Shown: positions 49,459 to 59,580, counted from the stretch's first letter. The stretch is 64,000 bases of DNA from Planctomycetaceae bacterium (GCA_024742875.1 JANSXP010000002.1:124001-188000); one strand, 5' to 3'. Notes: generated from the sequence alone by a model not told the origin. Numbers and translations: made by a program.

Positions 49459-49920
49459 TTACTGTGCGTCGCGGCGGACGTTGCTGATGTCGTCAGAGTC
49501 GAGGGCACCGCCATCGTCTTCCGTGTTGGCACCAAAAGACCAGATTTTTGGCTTCATGTCGCCGTCGGAATACGAGTACTGGAACTCGTTGCCCCAGGGA
49601 TCCATTGGCACTTCTTCCATCAGCGGCTTTTGCTCTTTGCCCATGGAATCTTCCCAGGGCTCAGCCAGCTGGCTGATCATTTCTGAGCCGGTGCCCGCCT
49701 GATAGACGCCGTTGTTCTTCAGAGCTTTTCGCTTAAACGCGTCTTCGATGTTCTTGATGGTGGCCCGCGCGATGTCGTTGTTGGCGTCCGTTCGACTGCT
49801 CAGCAGGTTCGGAGCAACCATCGCTGCGATGGCCACGATGATTCCCAGGACGATCAGCAGTTCCAGCAGAGTGAAACCGGACCGAACGACGGGCCGTCGG
49901 TTTGTTCGTGTTGCTTTCAT
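49459..49920 (-). CDS. gspG: Major pseudopilin GspG
   Basis: 153 residues. The prepilin motif is RSG-FTLLELLIVLGIIVAIA with Glu5. The C-terminal region PMDPWGNEFQYSYSDGDMKP is the typical GspG calcium-site region with the Asp pair. ATIKNIEDAFKRKALKNNGV is the helix following the first domain. It is the main subunit of the periplasmic pseudopilus. Confidence 0.92.
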   Translation of the reverse strand: MKATRTNRRPVVRSGFTLLELLIVLGIIVAIAAMVAPNLLSSRTDANNDIARATIKNIEDAFKRKALKNNGVYQAGTGSEMISQLAEPWEDSMGKEQKPLMEEVPMDPWGNEFQYSYSDGDMKPKIWSFGANTEDDGGALDSDDISNVRRDAQ

Positions 49921-50021
49921 GTTCGTTCCTTTGGTTTTCGCCTTTGGTGCAGGCAGGTTATGCGTGATGAAAATCAGGGACAGTGGAGTCCGGCGAAACG
50001 ACTCGGTCGGCCCCGGTGAGT

Positions 50022-50037
50022 GAACCCCTGGGGGTTC
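50022..50037. promoter_or_regulatory. Small inverted repeat between gspF and gspG
   Basis: GAACCCCTGGGGGTTC forms a compact dyad in the 165-base gap before gspG. It could be an attenuating hairpin or regulatory site; no T-run follows. Confidence 0.4.
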
Positions 50038-50085
50038 GTTTCTGATTCGAGTTATTCGATGGTTTGTCTGAGTTGATACATTCTT

Positions 50086-51297
50086 TTACGACGATGTGGA
50101 CATATTCAGAATCGGCAGCAGCAGCGCGGCAATCACAAACGTAACGATGCAGGCCATCACCAGCAGCATGATGGGCTCCAGCAGTCGCACGGCCACGTCA
50201 ATTTTGCGGGCCGTCGTTTTTTCCAGACTGTCGGCAATATTGACCAGGACATTTTCCAGATTGTTGGCCTCTTCGGCGATGGAGATCATCTCCACAATCT
50301 CTTTGGAAAACTGGCCACTGGCTCGCAGTGGCACCGCCAGCGATTTACCGCCCGAGACATTGTCAGCCGCATTGCCAATCGCTTCGCTGAGCACCACATT
50401 GCCACTGGCATCTTTGGCGATCTGCAGCGACTGCAGAATGGGCACGCCGTTATTCAGCAGCGTGCCCAGCATGCGGCAAAAGCGGGCCACGGCGAGGTTC
50501 CGCACAATCGGGCCAATGCCTGGCGTCTTCAGCTTGATGCGGTCCAGCTGATCCTGAGCCTCTTTGTTATCTGACACATACACGATGCCGCCGATCACGA
50601 CGGCACCAATGGCCGGGAAAATCACGTACCAGTTGGCCTGCAGAAAATCACTGAATGACATCAGCGCTGTCGTCGCCCAGGGCAGCTGCCCCTGTTCCCG
50701 CATGCGACTAAAGATGGAGGCAAACTCCGGCACAAACCAAACCAGCAGCACGCTGATAATAATGGTGCCCACACCCATCAGAAACAGGGGGTAGACCATG
50801 GCGCCGGTGACTTTGCCCTTCAGCTCTTCCTGGTGATCGTTGAAGGCCGCCACACGCGACAGCACGTCTTCCAGAAAGCCGCCTTCTTCCCCCGCTTTGA
50901 CCATACTCACGGTCAGGCTGTTGAACACGCGCGGGTGCTTGCGCATCGCGTCATTCAGACGCGTACCTTCGGCCACCTGCTCGTGGATGTCCTGAGTGAC
51001 AAACTTCAGCGTGGGATGGGTCGACTGGCCCTGCAGCAGTTGCAGAGATTTCAGCAGCGGCACACCCGAACGCAGCAGGTCGGCCAGCTGATTATAGAGC
51101 GTGGTCAGGTACTTGCCGGGAACACGTTTAGATCCGCTGACCTTTTGTTTTTTGGACGCCTCCGACAGCCCGATCTGCATCGGAAACAGGCCCTGGCTCT
51201 GCAGCGAAGACAGCGCATCTTTCTCGCTGCCGGCCGTCAGGATTCCGGCGACCTGCTTACCGCTGAGTTCTCGGGCCGTGTAAGCGAATTCTGGCAT
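50086..51297 (-). CDS. gspF: Type II secretion inner-membrane protein GspF
   Basis: 403 residues, the family length. Two GspF/PilC domains are seen: LYNQLADLLRSGVPLLKSLQ in the first, and FCRMLGTLLNNGVPILQSLQ in the second. Transmembrane helices lie near 170-190, 220-240 and at the C-terminus (IMLLVMACIVTFVIAALLLP). It anchors the ATPase to the membrane and helps move pseudopilins. Confidence 0.94.
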   Translation of the reverse strand: MPEFAYTARELSGKQVAGILTAGSEKDALSSLQSQGLFPMQIGLSEASKKQKVSGSKRVPGKYLTTLYNQLADLLRSGVPLLKSLQLLQGQSTHPTLKFVTQDIHEQVAEGTRLNDAMRKHPRVFNSLTVSMVKAGEEGGFLEDVLSRVAAFNDHQEELKGKVTGAMVYPLFLMGVGTIIISVLLVWFVPEFASIFSRMREQGQLPWATTALMSFSDFLQANWYVIFPAIGAVVIGGIVYVSDNKEAQDQLDRIKLKTPGIGPIVRNLAVARFCRMLGTLLNNGVPILQSLQIAKDASGNVVLSEAIGNAADNVSGGKSLAVPLRASGQFSKEIVEMISIAEEANNLENVLVNIADSLEKTTARKIDVAVRLLEPIMLLVMACIVTFVIAALLLPILNMSTSS

Positions 51298-51404
51298 GAC
51301 AAGCTATGGCAACAGGCCGGACGGAATGTCAGGCAGCCAACATTGAGGTAGGTGAGGGAGAAAGCCGGGCTGGACGCAGAGGAGGTAGGGTGCGTCCCCT
51401 TATT

Positions 51405-53096
51405 CTATTCCTGTCCGATCAGGTCTCCACGTGTGATCCGACAAATTTCTTCCACGCTGGTCCCGCCCGCCATGACCTGCTCCCAGCCGCTTTGCCGCAG
51501 AGTTGTCATGCCGTGAGCCAGAGCGTGAGCACGGATCCGTGTCGCGCTCTCGTTTTCCGCACACATTTCCTGCAGTTTTTCGTCCGTGGTCAGCAGCTCA
51601 AACACGCCCGTTCGCCCTGAGTACCCCGTGTCGCCGCACTCGCGGCAGCCCACCGGCTCATAGACAAATTCGGTTTGATCTTTGGGGAAGTCGTGCGGCA
51701 GATCGGCCTGATCCACCGGCACCTTCTTCTTACAGTGACTGCACAGTCGACGCACCAGTCGCTGAGCCAGAATGCCTTCCACCGTGCTGGCCACCAGATA
51801 CGGCTCCACGCCCATATCCACAATTCGTGTGAACGCACTGGGCGCGTCGTTGGTGTGCAGCGTGCTGAACACCACGTGGCCGGTGAGTGAGGCCTGAATG
51901 GCGGCCTGAGCCGTTTCGCCGTCTCGAATTTCCCCGATCAGCACCACGTCCGGGTCGTGTCGCAGGATACTTCGCAGTCCGGCGGCAAACGTCAGTCCGA
52001 TGCGGCTGTGTACCTGAATCTGACTGATCCCATCCATCTGATATTCCACCGGATCTTCCACGGTGATGATCTTGGTGGACGGGCTTTTGATTTCATTAAG
52101 AGCACTGTAGAGCGTGGTCGACTTACCCGAGCCCGTGGGACCTGTCACCAGAATGATGCCGTGGGGCAGATCAATCAGCTCTTTGAACCGCCGCGAAATG
52201 GTGGGCGGCATGCCCACATTCTCCAAATCGAACGTCATTCTGGCTTTGTCCAGAAGACGCATTACGACACCTTCGCCGTGGGCCATGGGGATGATCGACA
52301 CACGCACGTCGACTTCCCGACCGGACACCCGCAGCTTGATACGCCCGTCCTGGGGCAGACGTTTTTCGGCGATGTTCAGGTGCGACATAATTTTCAGTCG
52401 CGTGACAATGGCCGAGTAGAAGTGGTTGATCTCCGCCGGCACCGGCTGCACCCGCAGCATACCATCGATGCGGTAACGGACCCGCAGGCTGTTCTCGAAC
52501 GGCTCAATGTGAATGTCACTGGTCTGCAGCTTGACCGCTTCGATGAGCAGCTCATTCACCAGCCGAATGACCGAGGGAGCCTGCGCACCTTCAGCCAGTT
52601 CACCGAAGTCTTCCTCAATTTCTTCAAGCAGCTCGATGCCTTCTTCGCTGCGCTGCCGCACCAGTTCGTTGATGGTGTCACCACCAACACCCAGCAGCTC
52701 ACGAATCCGCAGTTCCAGCTCATTGCTGCGCGTCAGCACCGGTTCCAGTCGCAGACCGCTGACCGTGCCCAGCTCATCGATTCCCTCCAGATTGAGCGGA
52801 TCATCGGTCGCCACCACCACGTGACCGTTCTGCCGGTACAGCGGCAGCAGTGAGTGACGATAGATGGCGGAGGTGGGGAACTGATTCAGCAGTTCGATGT
52901 CGACATCCACCTCTTTGAGGTCGATGTACTCCATGCCAAATTCCGTCGACAGCGTTTTCAGCACGGCGTCTTCAGTGATCATGCCCATCTTGATGAGGGT
53001 CTGATCAATGCGGCTGCCGTTTTGCTCACCGCGAGCAACATTCAGCTGCTCTGAGGTGATCAGGCCTTCGTCAACGAGAAGCTGTCCGAGTTCCAT
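51405..53096 (-). CDS. gspE: Type II secretion ATPase GspE
   Basis: 563 residues. The N-terminal GspII_E domain begins [20 protein letters not shown]. The Walker A motif GPTGSGKST is near 316-324, with Asp box and Walker B ([13 protein letters not shown]). A zinc site of four cysteines lies in CSHCKKK (near 450) and [11 protein letters not shown] (near 485), typical of GspE and PilB. It powers pseudopilus assembly. It starts 43 bases after gspD. Confidence 0.95.
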   Translation of the reverse strand: MELGQLLVDEGLITSEQLNVARGEQNGSRIDQTLIKMGMITEDAVLKTLSTEFGMEYIDLKEVDVDIELLNQFPTSAIYRHSLLPLYRQNGHVVVATDDPLNLEGIDELGTVSGLRLEPVLTRSNELELRIRELLGVGGDTINELVRQRSEEGIELLEEIEEDFGELAEGAQAPSVIRLVNELLIEAVKLQTSDIHIEPFENSLRVRYRIDGMLRVQPVPAEINHFYSAIVTRLKIMSHLNIAEKRLPQDGRIKLRVSGREVDVRVSIIPMAHGEGVVMRLLDKARMTFDLENVGMPPTISRRFKELIDLPHGIILVTGPTGSGKSTTLYSALNEIKSPSTKIITVEDPVEYQMDGISQIQVHSRIGLTFAAGLRSILRHDPDVVLIGEIRDGETAQAAIQASLTGHVVFSTLHTNDAPSAFTRIVDMGVEPYLVASTVEGILAQRLVRRLCSHCKKKVPVDQADLPHDFPKDQTEFVYEPVGCRECGDTGYSGRTGVFELLTTDEKLQEMCAENESATRIRAHALAHGMTTLRQSGWEQVMAGGTSVEEICRITRGDLIGQE

Positions 53097-53139
53097 ATCT
53101 GTTGCTCACTTTCCGGTGTTGCGTTTCCAGGAGGCGTGT

Positions 53140-56100
53140 CTAGCGACGACCGCCACCGGCACCTCGGCCACCACCGAATCCACCACCACCAGCCCCGCGT
53201 CCGCCAGCAGCGCCTCCCGCACCTCGACCACCACCAAACGGACTGCCGCCCGTGGTGCCGCCGCGCTGTCCGCCAAAGCCACCGCCCTGACGAATACGAT
53301 CCTGAATGGCCTTCTGAAAGGCGTCCTGCGCCGCATTATTGGAAGAGCTGCCGCCGGAGGAATTGCTGCTGCTGCCCGTCGTGCTGCCCGTTGTGCGTGA
53401 GGAAGAAACAGAAACACGCGGCAGCAGATTGGTCAGTGACTGCTGAATCATGGACGCGTCAGAATGCTGCAGCTGAATCACACGAATGCCGGGATTGGCT
53501 TCCTGCGTGCGGTTGTCAATATCCTTGACCACACCTTCGACCGCTTCGAACAGCTGCTGGTTGCAGTTCACGTACAGGGTTCCGGTTTGCTCATCGGCTT
53601 CCACCAGCAATCGCACCTGAGAGGCCGGATCGTTGGACTTGCCACCGCCACCAAACATGGCCGCCAGGGGGTTTTGCTGGTTTTGACGACCGTTGTTGCC
53701 GCCCTGAGCTTCCGTGTAGGTCTTGAACAGTTCCTTCACACGCAATTCCACGTCACGAACGTCGGCATACATCACCTGAATGGCGTGTGGCTGCATGTCT
53801 TTGAGGGACTCGGGAATGTTGTCAGAGTCAATCACATCCAGAAACGCAAGAGCGTCTTTGATCATGGACTGTGGTCCGGTCATGAACAGCGAGTTGGTGC
53901 GAATGTCGGGAATGATCTTCAGTGACTGTGGCCCGCTGCTCAGCCCACTCAGGCCAGTGGCATCCATCAGTGAACTGCCCATGCTGCCGATCCCACTGGC
54001 CAGACTTCCCAGCATGCTGCCGCCGCTCGCGGCTGATGTGGTGGCCACCGAACTGCTGGGAAAAAACTGCGACAGCATGTCGGCTGCCTCAAGAGCGTCG
54101 GCGGACTTCAGATAGACGACCGTGTATTCCGGCTTGAACGGCATGGACTGGTGCAGCTCGTCCAGCAGGTCCTCCAGCCGATCCAGCATGGCTTCATCGG
54201 GGGACGACAGCAGCAGCTCGTCGCCGATGATAATCACATCCAGATTGTCCGGATTGATGCCCGTCTCATCGGTGGAGTTGGCGAGCTGCTGAAACGACTT
54301 CACAGAAATGAACTCTCCCTGCTGCGGCTTTGTCGTGGCCGCCAGGCCGCGTTCTTCACGCTGAATGCGGGCAATTGTTTCCCGCCATGGACGCCACTGG
54401 CTGTCGGGAATGGTGTCCGACTTTGACAGGTTGTCGCGAGGAGTGCTGGCTGGCTGATTGTCCTGCACGCCACCGGGCAGCTCCTCGGTGGTGCGGCGTT
54501 CCCGAATGGGACCGCTTTCGTTGGGAATCACGATGTTGATCTTCTGGGTTTCGTTGGCATCCCAGGCCTGCTTGAGAATACGCACAAAGTCGTCCGGGTT
54601 GCGGCCCTGCAAAGCGAATCGTCGTACGGTGCCGCCGTCGCCACGCTGGCGGACGCCCGAGCCGTCTTCTCCCATGTCGGCGAGGATGGCACGGATTTGT
54701 GTGATCTGCTCAATGCCACCGCGAACAATCAGCACGCGACGGTACAGGTCGGTTTCAATCGTGGGGGCGTCGTCGCCATCGTTATAAAACAGGCTTCGCA
54801 GTGTGGCGGCCGCTGTCAGCGGATCCATCTGTGCCAGAGGAATCACGGCCACGCTGCCACCGCTGCCACCGCCGTCCAGCTTGCGGATCAGCATGGCCAC
54901 TTCTTCGTGCTGTTTCTCACCGGCCATCACGTGGATGGTGCCCGCTCGGCCGTCTTCATTGACCACCTGCACGCCCGGCATGTTCATGGCCGTCAGCGTC
55001 TTGGCCACTTCATCCGCCTGAGCGCCCGTGACTTTGTAAACTTCCAGATAGGTGCCGCGGCTGCGGCGGGAGATGGCATTGCCGTAAGCGTCTTCGTCAA
55101 CATCCAGTGTCGTGAGGATACTGTTGACCAGTTCGTGCTGCTGTGCCGTGCCGGTCACCAGCAGACTGTTCAGTCGCAGGTCGGCGGCCACCTGAATTTG
55201 CGGACCGGATTGCGTGGGCTGACGGCTCTGCTGAGGCTGCGTCCGCGACTGCGAGCGTGCCTGCATTCGCTGCTGCATCTCCACGGCCGCACTCACATTG
55301 GTGGCTCCCTGCTGCATGCCGAACTGCGTCAGTACGGCTGTCTGAGCTTCTTCCGCATCCATATTCCGCAGCGGGTAAGACTTAAACAGCAGCGCGTTCT
55401 CTTTGTCCATCCCCATGGCCAGCGTCAGCAGACCGTGAATTTTTCGCAGGCTGCCGCCGGTATCGGTGATGATCAGAATTCGAGATTCGGTCAGGGCGAT
55501 GATGTTGCCGTGTGGCCCCACGAGTGGCTCCACTTCCTGAGCCGCACGACCGGTCTCCATGCCGGTGACAGGAATCTTCACGGTCACCAGCTGATGCTCG
55601 CCCACTGTGGGATCGCTGCCCAGCTCCAGCAGTTCTTCAATCGTGACTTCCGGCACCAGATACGGCGGGATGCCGTTGTCGATGTTCATCACAATCACAA
55701 AGCTGTCATTTTCAATGACCGCATAGCCTTTTCGCAGCAGAGCTCCGTTGAGGATATCCAGCGTGCGGCGAGCCGAGTACTCATTGGGATCGGTGTGTGT
55801 GAAGGTTCCCGGCGGGACCTGCGTCAGTTCCAGCGTCAGGCCGGCACCATCAGCATACATCTGCAGCACCTGCTCCCAGGGAGCACCACGGAAATTGAAG
55901 CTGAACTTCTCAACGCGTTTCGTTTCGCCCGTGGACTCACCACCAAAGCTGCTGATGACGGGGCCACGGGGTGCCTGCGGAGCCTGTGGAGAGGTGGCAT
56001 CCGGAGCTCCGCCATTCGACGGCGCCGCCGCCACTTCTTTGCGCTCGTAGTAGGCGGACTCTTTTTCGTAGCGAGAACGCTGGGCGTCAGACAGGGCTGA

Positions 56101-56664
56101 CAGCAGTTTTTCATTCCACTCGACGCGGAACTTCTCACGATCTTCTGCCGAGGAGTCATATCCCAGCTTGCGAGATGCGGATGCCCGCTCGCCATTGAGC
56201 TCGGAGATCTTTTCGGTCTGCTCTTCCGTCAGCCCGTACTCTTCCACCACCACGGGGTCAGAAAAGATGCGTGTGCCCGCGCTCTCAATGAAAATGCCGC
56301 GGAGCTTATTCTTCTGAACAGAGTCCAGCACCTTGACGGCGTTCTCTTTGAACGCCAGACGCTGCTTCGAAACAGCGGCCGTCATTTCGGCTCGAATTTT
56401 TGACTGCTCGTCCTTGTCTTCCGTGTCGGCAATCTTCTTCAGATAGGGCTCGAAGAATTCGCGGCCCGGCGAGGACTGCTTTTGCAGTTCTTCCAGTTTG
56501 GTTTTCTGAGTGCCTGACAGACCCAGTTCGTCACGCACTTCCTCGCGACGCAGCATGTCCGCCTCGGAGACCGAGCGATTTCGCTGACCGAACACCGGTG
56601 CTGTGACAAACAGACACACGGTGAACAGAAGAACACGAAACGTGAGTGTATTCTGGTTGGGCAT
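53140..56664 (-). CDS. gspD: GspD-like secretin-N repeat protein with Spy-like N-terminus and no visible secretin barrel
   Basis: 1174 residues. A signal peptide (1-27) precedes a helical region (about 40-200) with LSGTQKTKLEEL, LTEEQTEKISEL and LSDAQRSRYEKE, like the LTxxQ motifs of Spy/CpxP. An STN/N0-like domain follows (LTLELTQVPPGTFT). Several secretin-N repeats come next (ESRILIITDTGGSLRKIHGL; RVLIVRGGIEQITQIRAILA; PDIRTNSLFMTGPQSMIKDA). The C-terminus is a Ser-rich then Gly/Arg/Phe-rich tail. I find neither the conserved secretin barrel nor the VPxLxxIPxLGxLF motif. It is the first gene of the operon. Confidence 0.8.
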   Translation of the reverse strand: MPNQNTLTFRVLLFTVCLFVTAPVFGQRNRSVSEADMLRREEVRDELGLSGTQKTKLEELQKQSSPGREFFEPYLKKIADTEDKDEQSKIRAEMTAAVSKQRLAFKENAVKVLDSVQKNKLRGIFIESAGTRIFSDPVVVEEYGLTEEQTEKISELNGERASASRKLGYDSSAEDREKFRVEWNEKLLSALSDAQRSRYEKESAYYERKEVAAAPSNGGAPDATSPQAPQAPRGPVISSFGGESTGETKRVEKFSFNFRGAPWEQVLQMYADGAGLTLELTQVPPGTFTHTDPNEYSARRTLDILNGALLRKGYAVIENDSFVIVMNIDNGIPPYLVPEVTIEELLELGSDPTVGEHQLVTVKIPVTGMETGRAAQEVEPLVGPHGNIIALTESRILIITDTGGSLRKIHGLLTLAMGMDKENALLFKSYPLRNMDAEEAQTAVLTQFGMQQGATNVSAAVEMQQRMQARSQSRTQPQQSRQPTQSGPQIQVAADLRLNSLLVTGTAQQHELVNSILTTLDVDEDAYGNAISRRSRGTYLEVYKVTGAQADEVAKTLTAMNMPGVQVVNEDGRAGTIHVMAGEKQHEEVAMLIRKLDGGGSGGSVAVIPLAQMDPLTAAATLRSLFYNDGDDAPTIETDLYRRVLIVRGGIEQITQIRAILADMGEDGSGVRQRGDGGTVRRFALQGRNPDDFVRILKQAWDANETQKINIVIPNESGPIRERRTTEELPGGVQDNQPASTPRDNLSKSDTIPDSQWRPWRETIARIQREERGLAATTKPQQGEFISVKSFQQLANSTDETGINPDNLDVIIIGDELLLSSPDEAMLDRLEDLLDELHQSMPFKPEYTVVYLKSADALEAADMLSQFFPSSSVATTSAASGGSMLGSLASGIGSMGSSLMDATGLSGLSSGPQSLKIIPDIRTNSLFMTGPQSMIKDALAFLDVIDSDNIPESLKDMQPHAIQVMYADVRDVELRVKELFKTYTEAQGGNNGRQNQQNPLAAMFGGGGKSNDPASQVRLLVEADEQTGTLYVNCNQQLFEAVEGVVKDIDNRTQEANPGIRVIQLQHSDASMIQQSLTNLLPRVSVSSSRTTGSTTGSSSNSSGGSSSNNAAQDAFQKAIQDRIRQGGGFGGQRGGTTGGSPFGGGRGAGGAAGGRGAGGGGFGGGRGAGGGRR

Positions 56665-57090
56665 TGAAAGGATGCCTTCAGGTAGGGCAGGCTTGGAGGA
56701 ATCGGTAGGCCGGGAAGACGGTATTCCAGTTGCCAGAACACCGCGAGGAGCCGAAAAGAGTCTCTACATTTCCCAGATTCGTCTCGGAAACCAAGTATTC
56801 TTCGGCAAGGTTAGGGTGATGCAAGGGAATACTGCAGGGTGCGTTGGAGTTGCCGATTGTGACAAATGACCGTTCGCCCGGGACAGGTCGATAGACGATT
56901 ATTTCTGTTGGTTCGCTTTGACCAGCATTTTCCTTTTGGGAATTCAATTCAAATTTGCAAAGATGACGAACCGTACTACTCACGTTAGGCTGTGCGCTCT
57001 TTCCGTTTCACTTCCCGCCTGAATTTCACTGCGTGTTACGCATCGTTACACGTTGTGCCACCCCACCTGCTCCTGCCAAAGGCTGAGTCC
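56665..57090. other. Divergent control region of the secretion operon and the EF-hand gene
   Basis: 426 bases, partly AT-richer than its surroundings (AATTCAATTCAAATTT near 56943). It should hold the promoters of both gspD and the EF-hand gene. I see TTGACC near 56917 but no convincing paired -10, so I do not assign promoter boxes. No gene is supported. Confidence 0.5.
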
Positions 57091-58236
57091 ATGAAGTCAC
57101 TTGCTTCTGCTGTTGTATTGGTCGCACTGGTTCTGGCAACCACTCCGGATGTAATGGCTCAGCGGGGCGGCGGTCGGCCCGGTGGAGGCGAACGTGGAGG
57201 CTTTGGTGGCGGACGGCAGGGCGGCGGCGAACGCCCTGGTGGCGGCGGTCCCGGTGGCGGACGCGGAGGATTCGGCGGCGGTGATCGTGGCAGCTTCGGC
57301 GGTGGCCGCCCCAGTTTCGGGGGCGGTTCCGGCGGCCCGGGTGGCGGGTCAGGCGGACGTGGAGGCTTCGGCGGAGGCCGGCCCACATTCGACACCAACG
57401 GCGACGGCCAGATCGACAAAAGCGAAATCGCCGCCATGCCTGAAGGATTCCGACAGGCAATGGAATCACGCGGCATCAAAATTGAGCCCGGCTCTGTTGA
57501 CCAGTTTCGTGACAGCATGCGGAAACAGTTCGAACAGCGAGCGCGGGAAGAAGGCTGGTCGTGGGGAGGTCGCCGCGAGGAAGAACAGAGCAATGGTGAC
57601 CGCAAAGAGTCAGCCAATCGCGGGCGTTATCAGCCGGCCGCTCCGTTTCGCCCACGTGAGCGCGAACGAGTGACGGTCGACCTGCCCCCCAAATACAGCG
57701 AACTGGATCTGGACTTCGATGGACAGGTCGGACTGTATGAGTGGATCACAGCCAAACGGGAATCACTGGAAGAGTTCGATGAAATTGACGGCAATGCGGA
57801 CGGCGTGCTGACTCCCAAAGAGCTCAAGTTCTTTGACGAAATCGAAGCCGCCTCCGAAGCCAAAGTCACGTCATTCAAACGTGACCGCGTCATGATCATC
57901 GACGGCAAGGGCACCTTCAATGGCAAGTCCGGCAACAAAAAGACCACCAAAAGCAACATGTCGGCCGAAGAGCGGGAACAGACCGTCCAGAAAGGCAAAA
58001 ACTACTTCGGCCAGATGGACAAGAACAAGAACGGAAAGATCGACCGTGAAGAATGGGAAGCCAGTCGCCGCATTCGTCCATGGTTTGAAAACTCGGGCAT
58101 CAAACTCACGGACATGTCCGAAGACGATTTCTCCAACAACTTCCTCAAAGCTGTCGAACTGATGAAGGAAAATCAGGGCAAGTCGAAAGACGGCAAAGAA
58201 GAGCGTCGCGACGAAAAGCGCGAGTGGCGCCGCTAA
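57091..58236 (+). CDS. Secreted EF-hand protein with Gly/Arg-rich region
   Basis: 381 residues from the ATG at 57091, where a signal peptide starts (KSLASAVVLVALVLATTPDVMAQ). Residues about 26-100 are low complexity, with RGG, FGGG and GPGGG units. Four EF-hand loops follow: DTNGDGQIDKSE (about 101), DLDFDGQVGLYE (about 206), DGNADGVLTPKE (about 233) and DKNKNGKIDREE (about 310). The middle part is basic and charged. It is probably a calcium-binding exported protein. It diverges from the secretion operon and shares its Gly-rich style with the GspD-like tail. Confidence 0.85.
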   Translation: MKSLASAVVLVALVLATTPDVMAQRGGGRPGGGERGGFGGGRQGGGERPGGGGPGGGRGGFGGGDRGSFGGGRPSFGGGSGGPGGGSGGRGGFGGGRPTFDTNGDGQIDKSEIAAMPEGFRQAMESRGIKIEPGSVDQFRDSMRKQFEQRAREEGWSWGGRREEEQSNGDRKESANRGRYQPAAPFRPRERERVTVDLPPKYSELDLDFDGQVGLYEWITAKRESLEEFDEIDGNADGVLTPKELKFFDEIEAASEAKVTSFKRDRVMIIDGKGTFNGKSGNKKTTKSNMSAEEREQTVQKGKNYFGQMDKNKNGKIDREEWEASRRIRPWFENSGIKLTDMSEDDFSNNFLKAVELMKENQGKSKDGKEERRDEKREWRR

Positions 58237-58623
58237 ATGCCGTTCGCCGCGGTCATTGACCGCGGCCCAGGCCGCCCCGAGGCAAACGTGCTGGCAAAAC
58301 GGACTGCCAGGCCAGAACGCCAAGCCGCACTGCCGCACTGCCGCACTGCCGCACTGCCGCACTGCCAGAACGGATTGACAAAGCCTTGCCGCAGAATCGG
58401 ACAGCAGCACCTAACCCACGTCCCGGAGTTTTCGCCCGACTAACTGGGGAAAACTCCGGTTCGCATTGTGAGTCGCCACTCGCGATTGCAGCGGTGGGAA
58501 TTCGGGCGCACGTGCCTGTGGCCGTCCCGGCGTTCAGCTACAATCGGGCAGGCAGGACTCGCCGGACGACAGGCGAGTTGGCTGTTGCCCATCTCCTCAT
58601 TCAGATCAGCAGACTGACGGTTC
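58237..58623. other. Intergenic region with 8-bp repeats, no gene seen
   Basis: 387 bases between the EF-hand gene and surE. It contains the 8-bp tandem array at 58324-58363. Open frames on either strand show no motif. Confidence 0.5.
58324..58363. repeat. 8-bp tandem repeat, five perfect copies
   Basis: GCCGCACT is repeated five times without mismatch. Length variation by slippage is likely. Confidence 0.95.
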
Positions 58624-59379
58624 ATGAAGTTTCTCATCACCAATGATGACGGTTTTGAAGGTCCGGGTCTGGCCGCCTTGTACAACGCTCTGAAGCCACT
58701 GGGAGACGTCCGTGTTTCCGCGCCGGCCGTCTGCCACAGTGCCAAAGGGCATGCCGTCAATACGCACAGCAACATCGTGGTCGAACACCGCAGCGTCGAT
58801 CCTTTTGGCCCCATTGACATTGTGAGTGCCTCGCCGGCCGACTGTGTTCGCGTGGGACTTTGTGCGCCGGGCGCTGAACGACCCGACTTTGTGGTGGCGG
58901 GCATCAATACGGGCGCCAATCTGGGTGTCGACCTGTTCTACTCCGGCACGGCCGCGGCCGCCCGTGAGGCCGCCATTCTGGGCATTCCGTCGCTGGCGCT
59001 GTCTCGCTATATCAAGCCCGGCATGCCCATCAATTGGGATGCCCTCGCACAGCACGCCTCGCGTGTGATTGCCTCTCTGATTTCCGAAAACCTGCGGTTG
59101 CCGGCCGGCCAGTTCTGGAACGTCAACTTCCCCGCGATTGATGGGGATCAGCACCCGGATGACATTGAGTTTGTGCCGCAGGGAACACTGTCGCACGACA
59201 TTGGATTTGAGCGCGTGGAGGACGAATCCGGAACAGAGCGGACCGTTCTGCAATACACGGGCGATTTTCGAGCACGCGGTCGCACGGGAGCCTGCGATGT
59301 CAGTCGGCTGTTCGAGGAGAAAATCACGGCGACGCCCATCGATCTGTGCACCACAGCCGCACACCCCAAAGTGCCCTGA
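58624..59379 (+). CDS. surE: 5'/3'-nucleotidase SurE
   Basis: 251 residues. The metal-binding N-terminus is N7-D8-D9 in KFLITNDDGFEGPGLAAL. The second conserved block is PADCVRVGL and the third VVAGINTGANLGVDLFYSGT, with IPSLALS after it. SurE removes phosphate from nucleoside monophosphates and short polyphosphates in the cytoplasm. It is followed 201 bases later by prs on the same strand, so both act in nucleotide metabolism, but the gap suggests separate promoters. Confidence 0.95.
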   Translation: MKFLITNDDGFEGPGLAALYNALKPLGDVRVSAPAVCHSAKGHAVNTHSNIVVEHRSVDPFGPIDIVSASPADCVRVGLCAPGAERPDFVVAGINTGANLGVDLFYSGTAAAAREAAILGIPSLALSRYIKPGMPINWDALAQHASRVIASLISENLRLPAGQFWNVNFPAIDGDQHPDDIEFVPQGTLSHDIGFERVEDESGTERTVLQYTGDFRARGRTGACDVSRLFEEKITATPIDLCTTAAHPKVP

Positions 59380-59580
59380 ATTGTGCCCAAAAGCAGCCGG
59401 ATGACTGAGGAATGTGCTGGCGAGGTGCCGAATGTCGGGACACAATCGCGCCAGTCGCCGCTTTATCCACTCTGCTGACACACCCCGGATTGACTATCCG
59501 CCATATTTGCGTCAGCATCCCGATTGTGAACCGGTGATTAAGATCCCGCATTTGCTTTCCGGACAGGGCAACACACCAAG

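Noticed and set aside
54697-56100. 467-codon plus-strand open frame opposite gspD
   Set aside because: Entirely antisense to the GspD-like gene, His/Gln/Arg-rich shadow composition and no recognisable domain.
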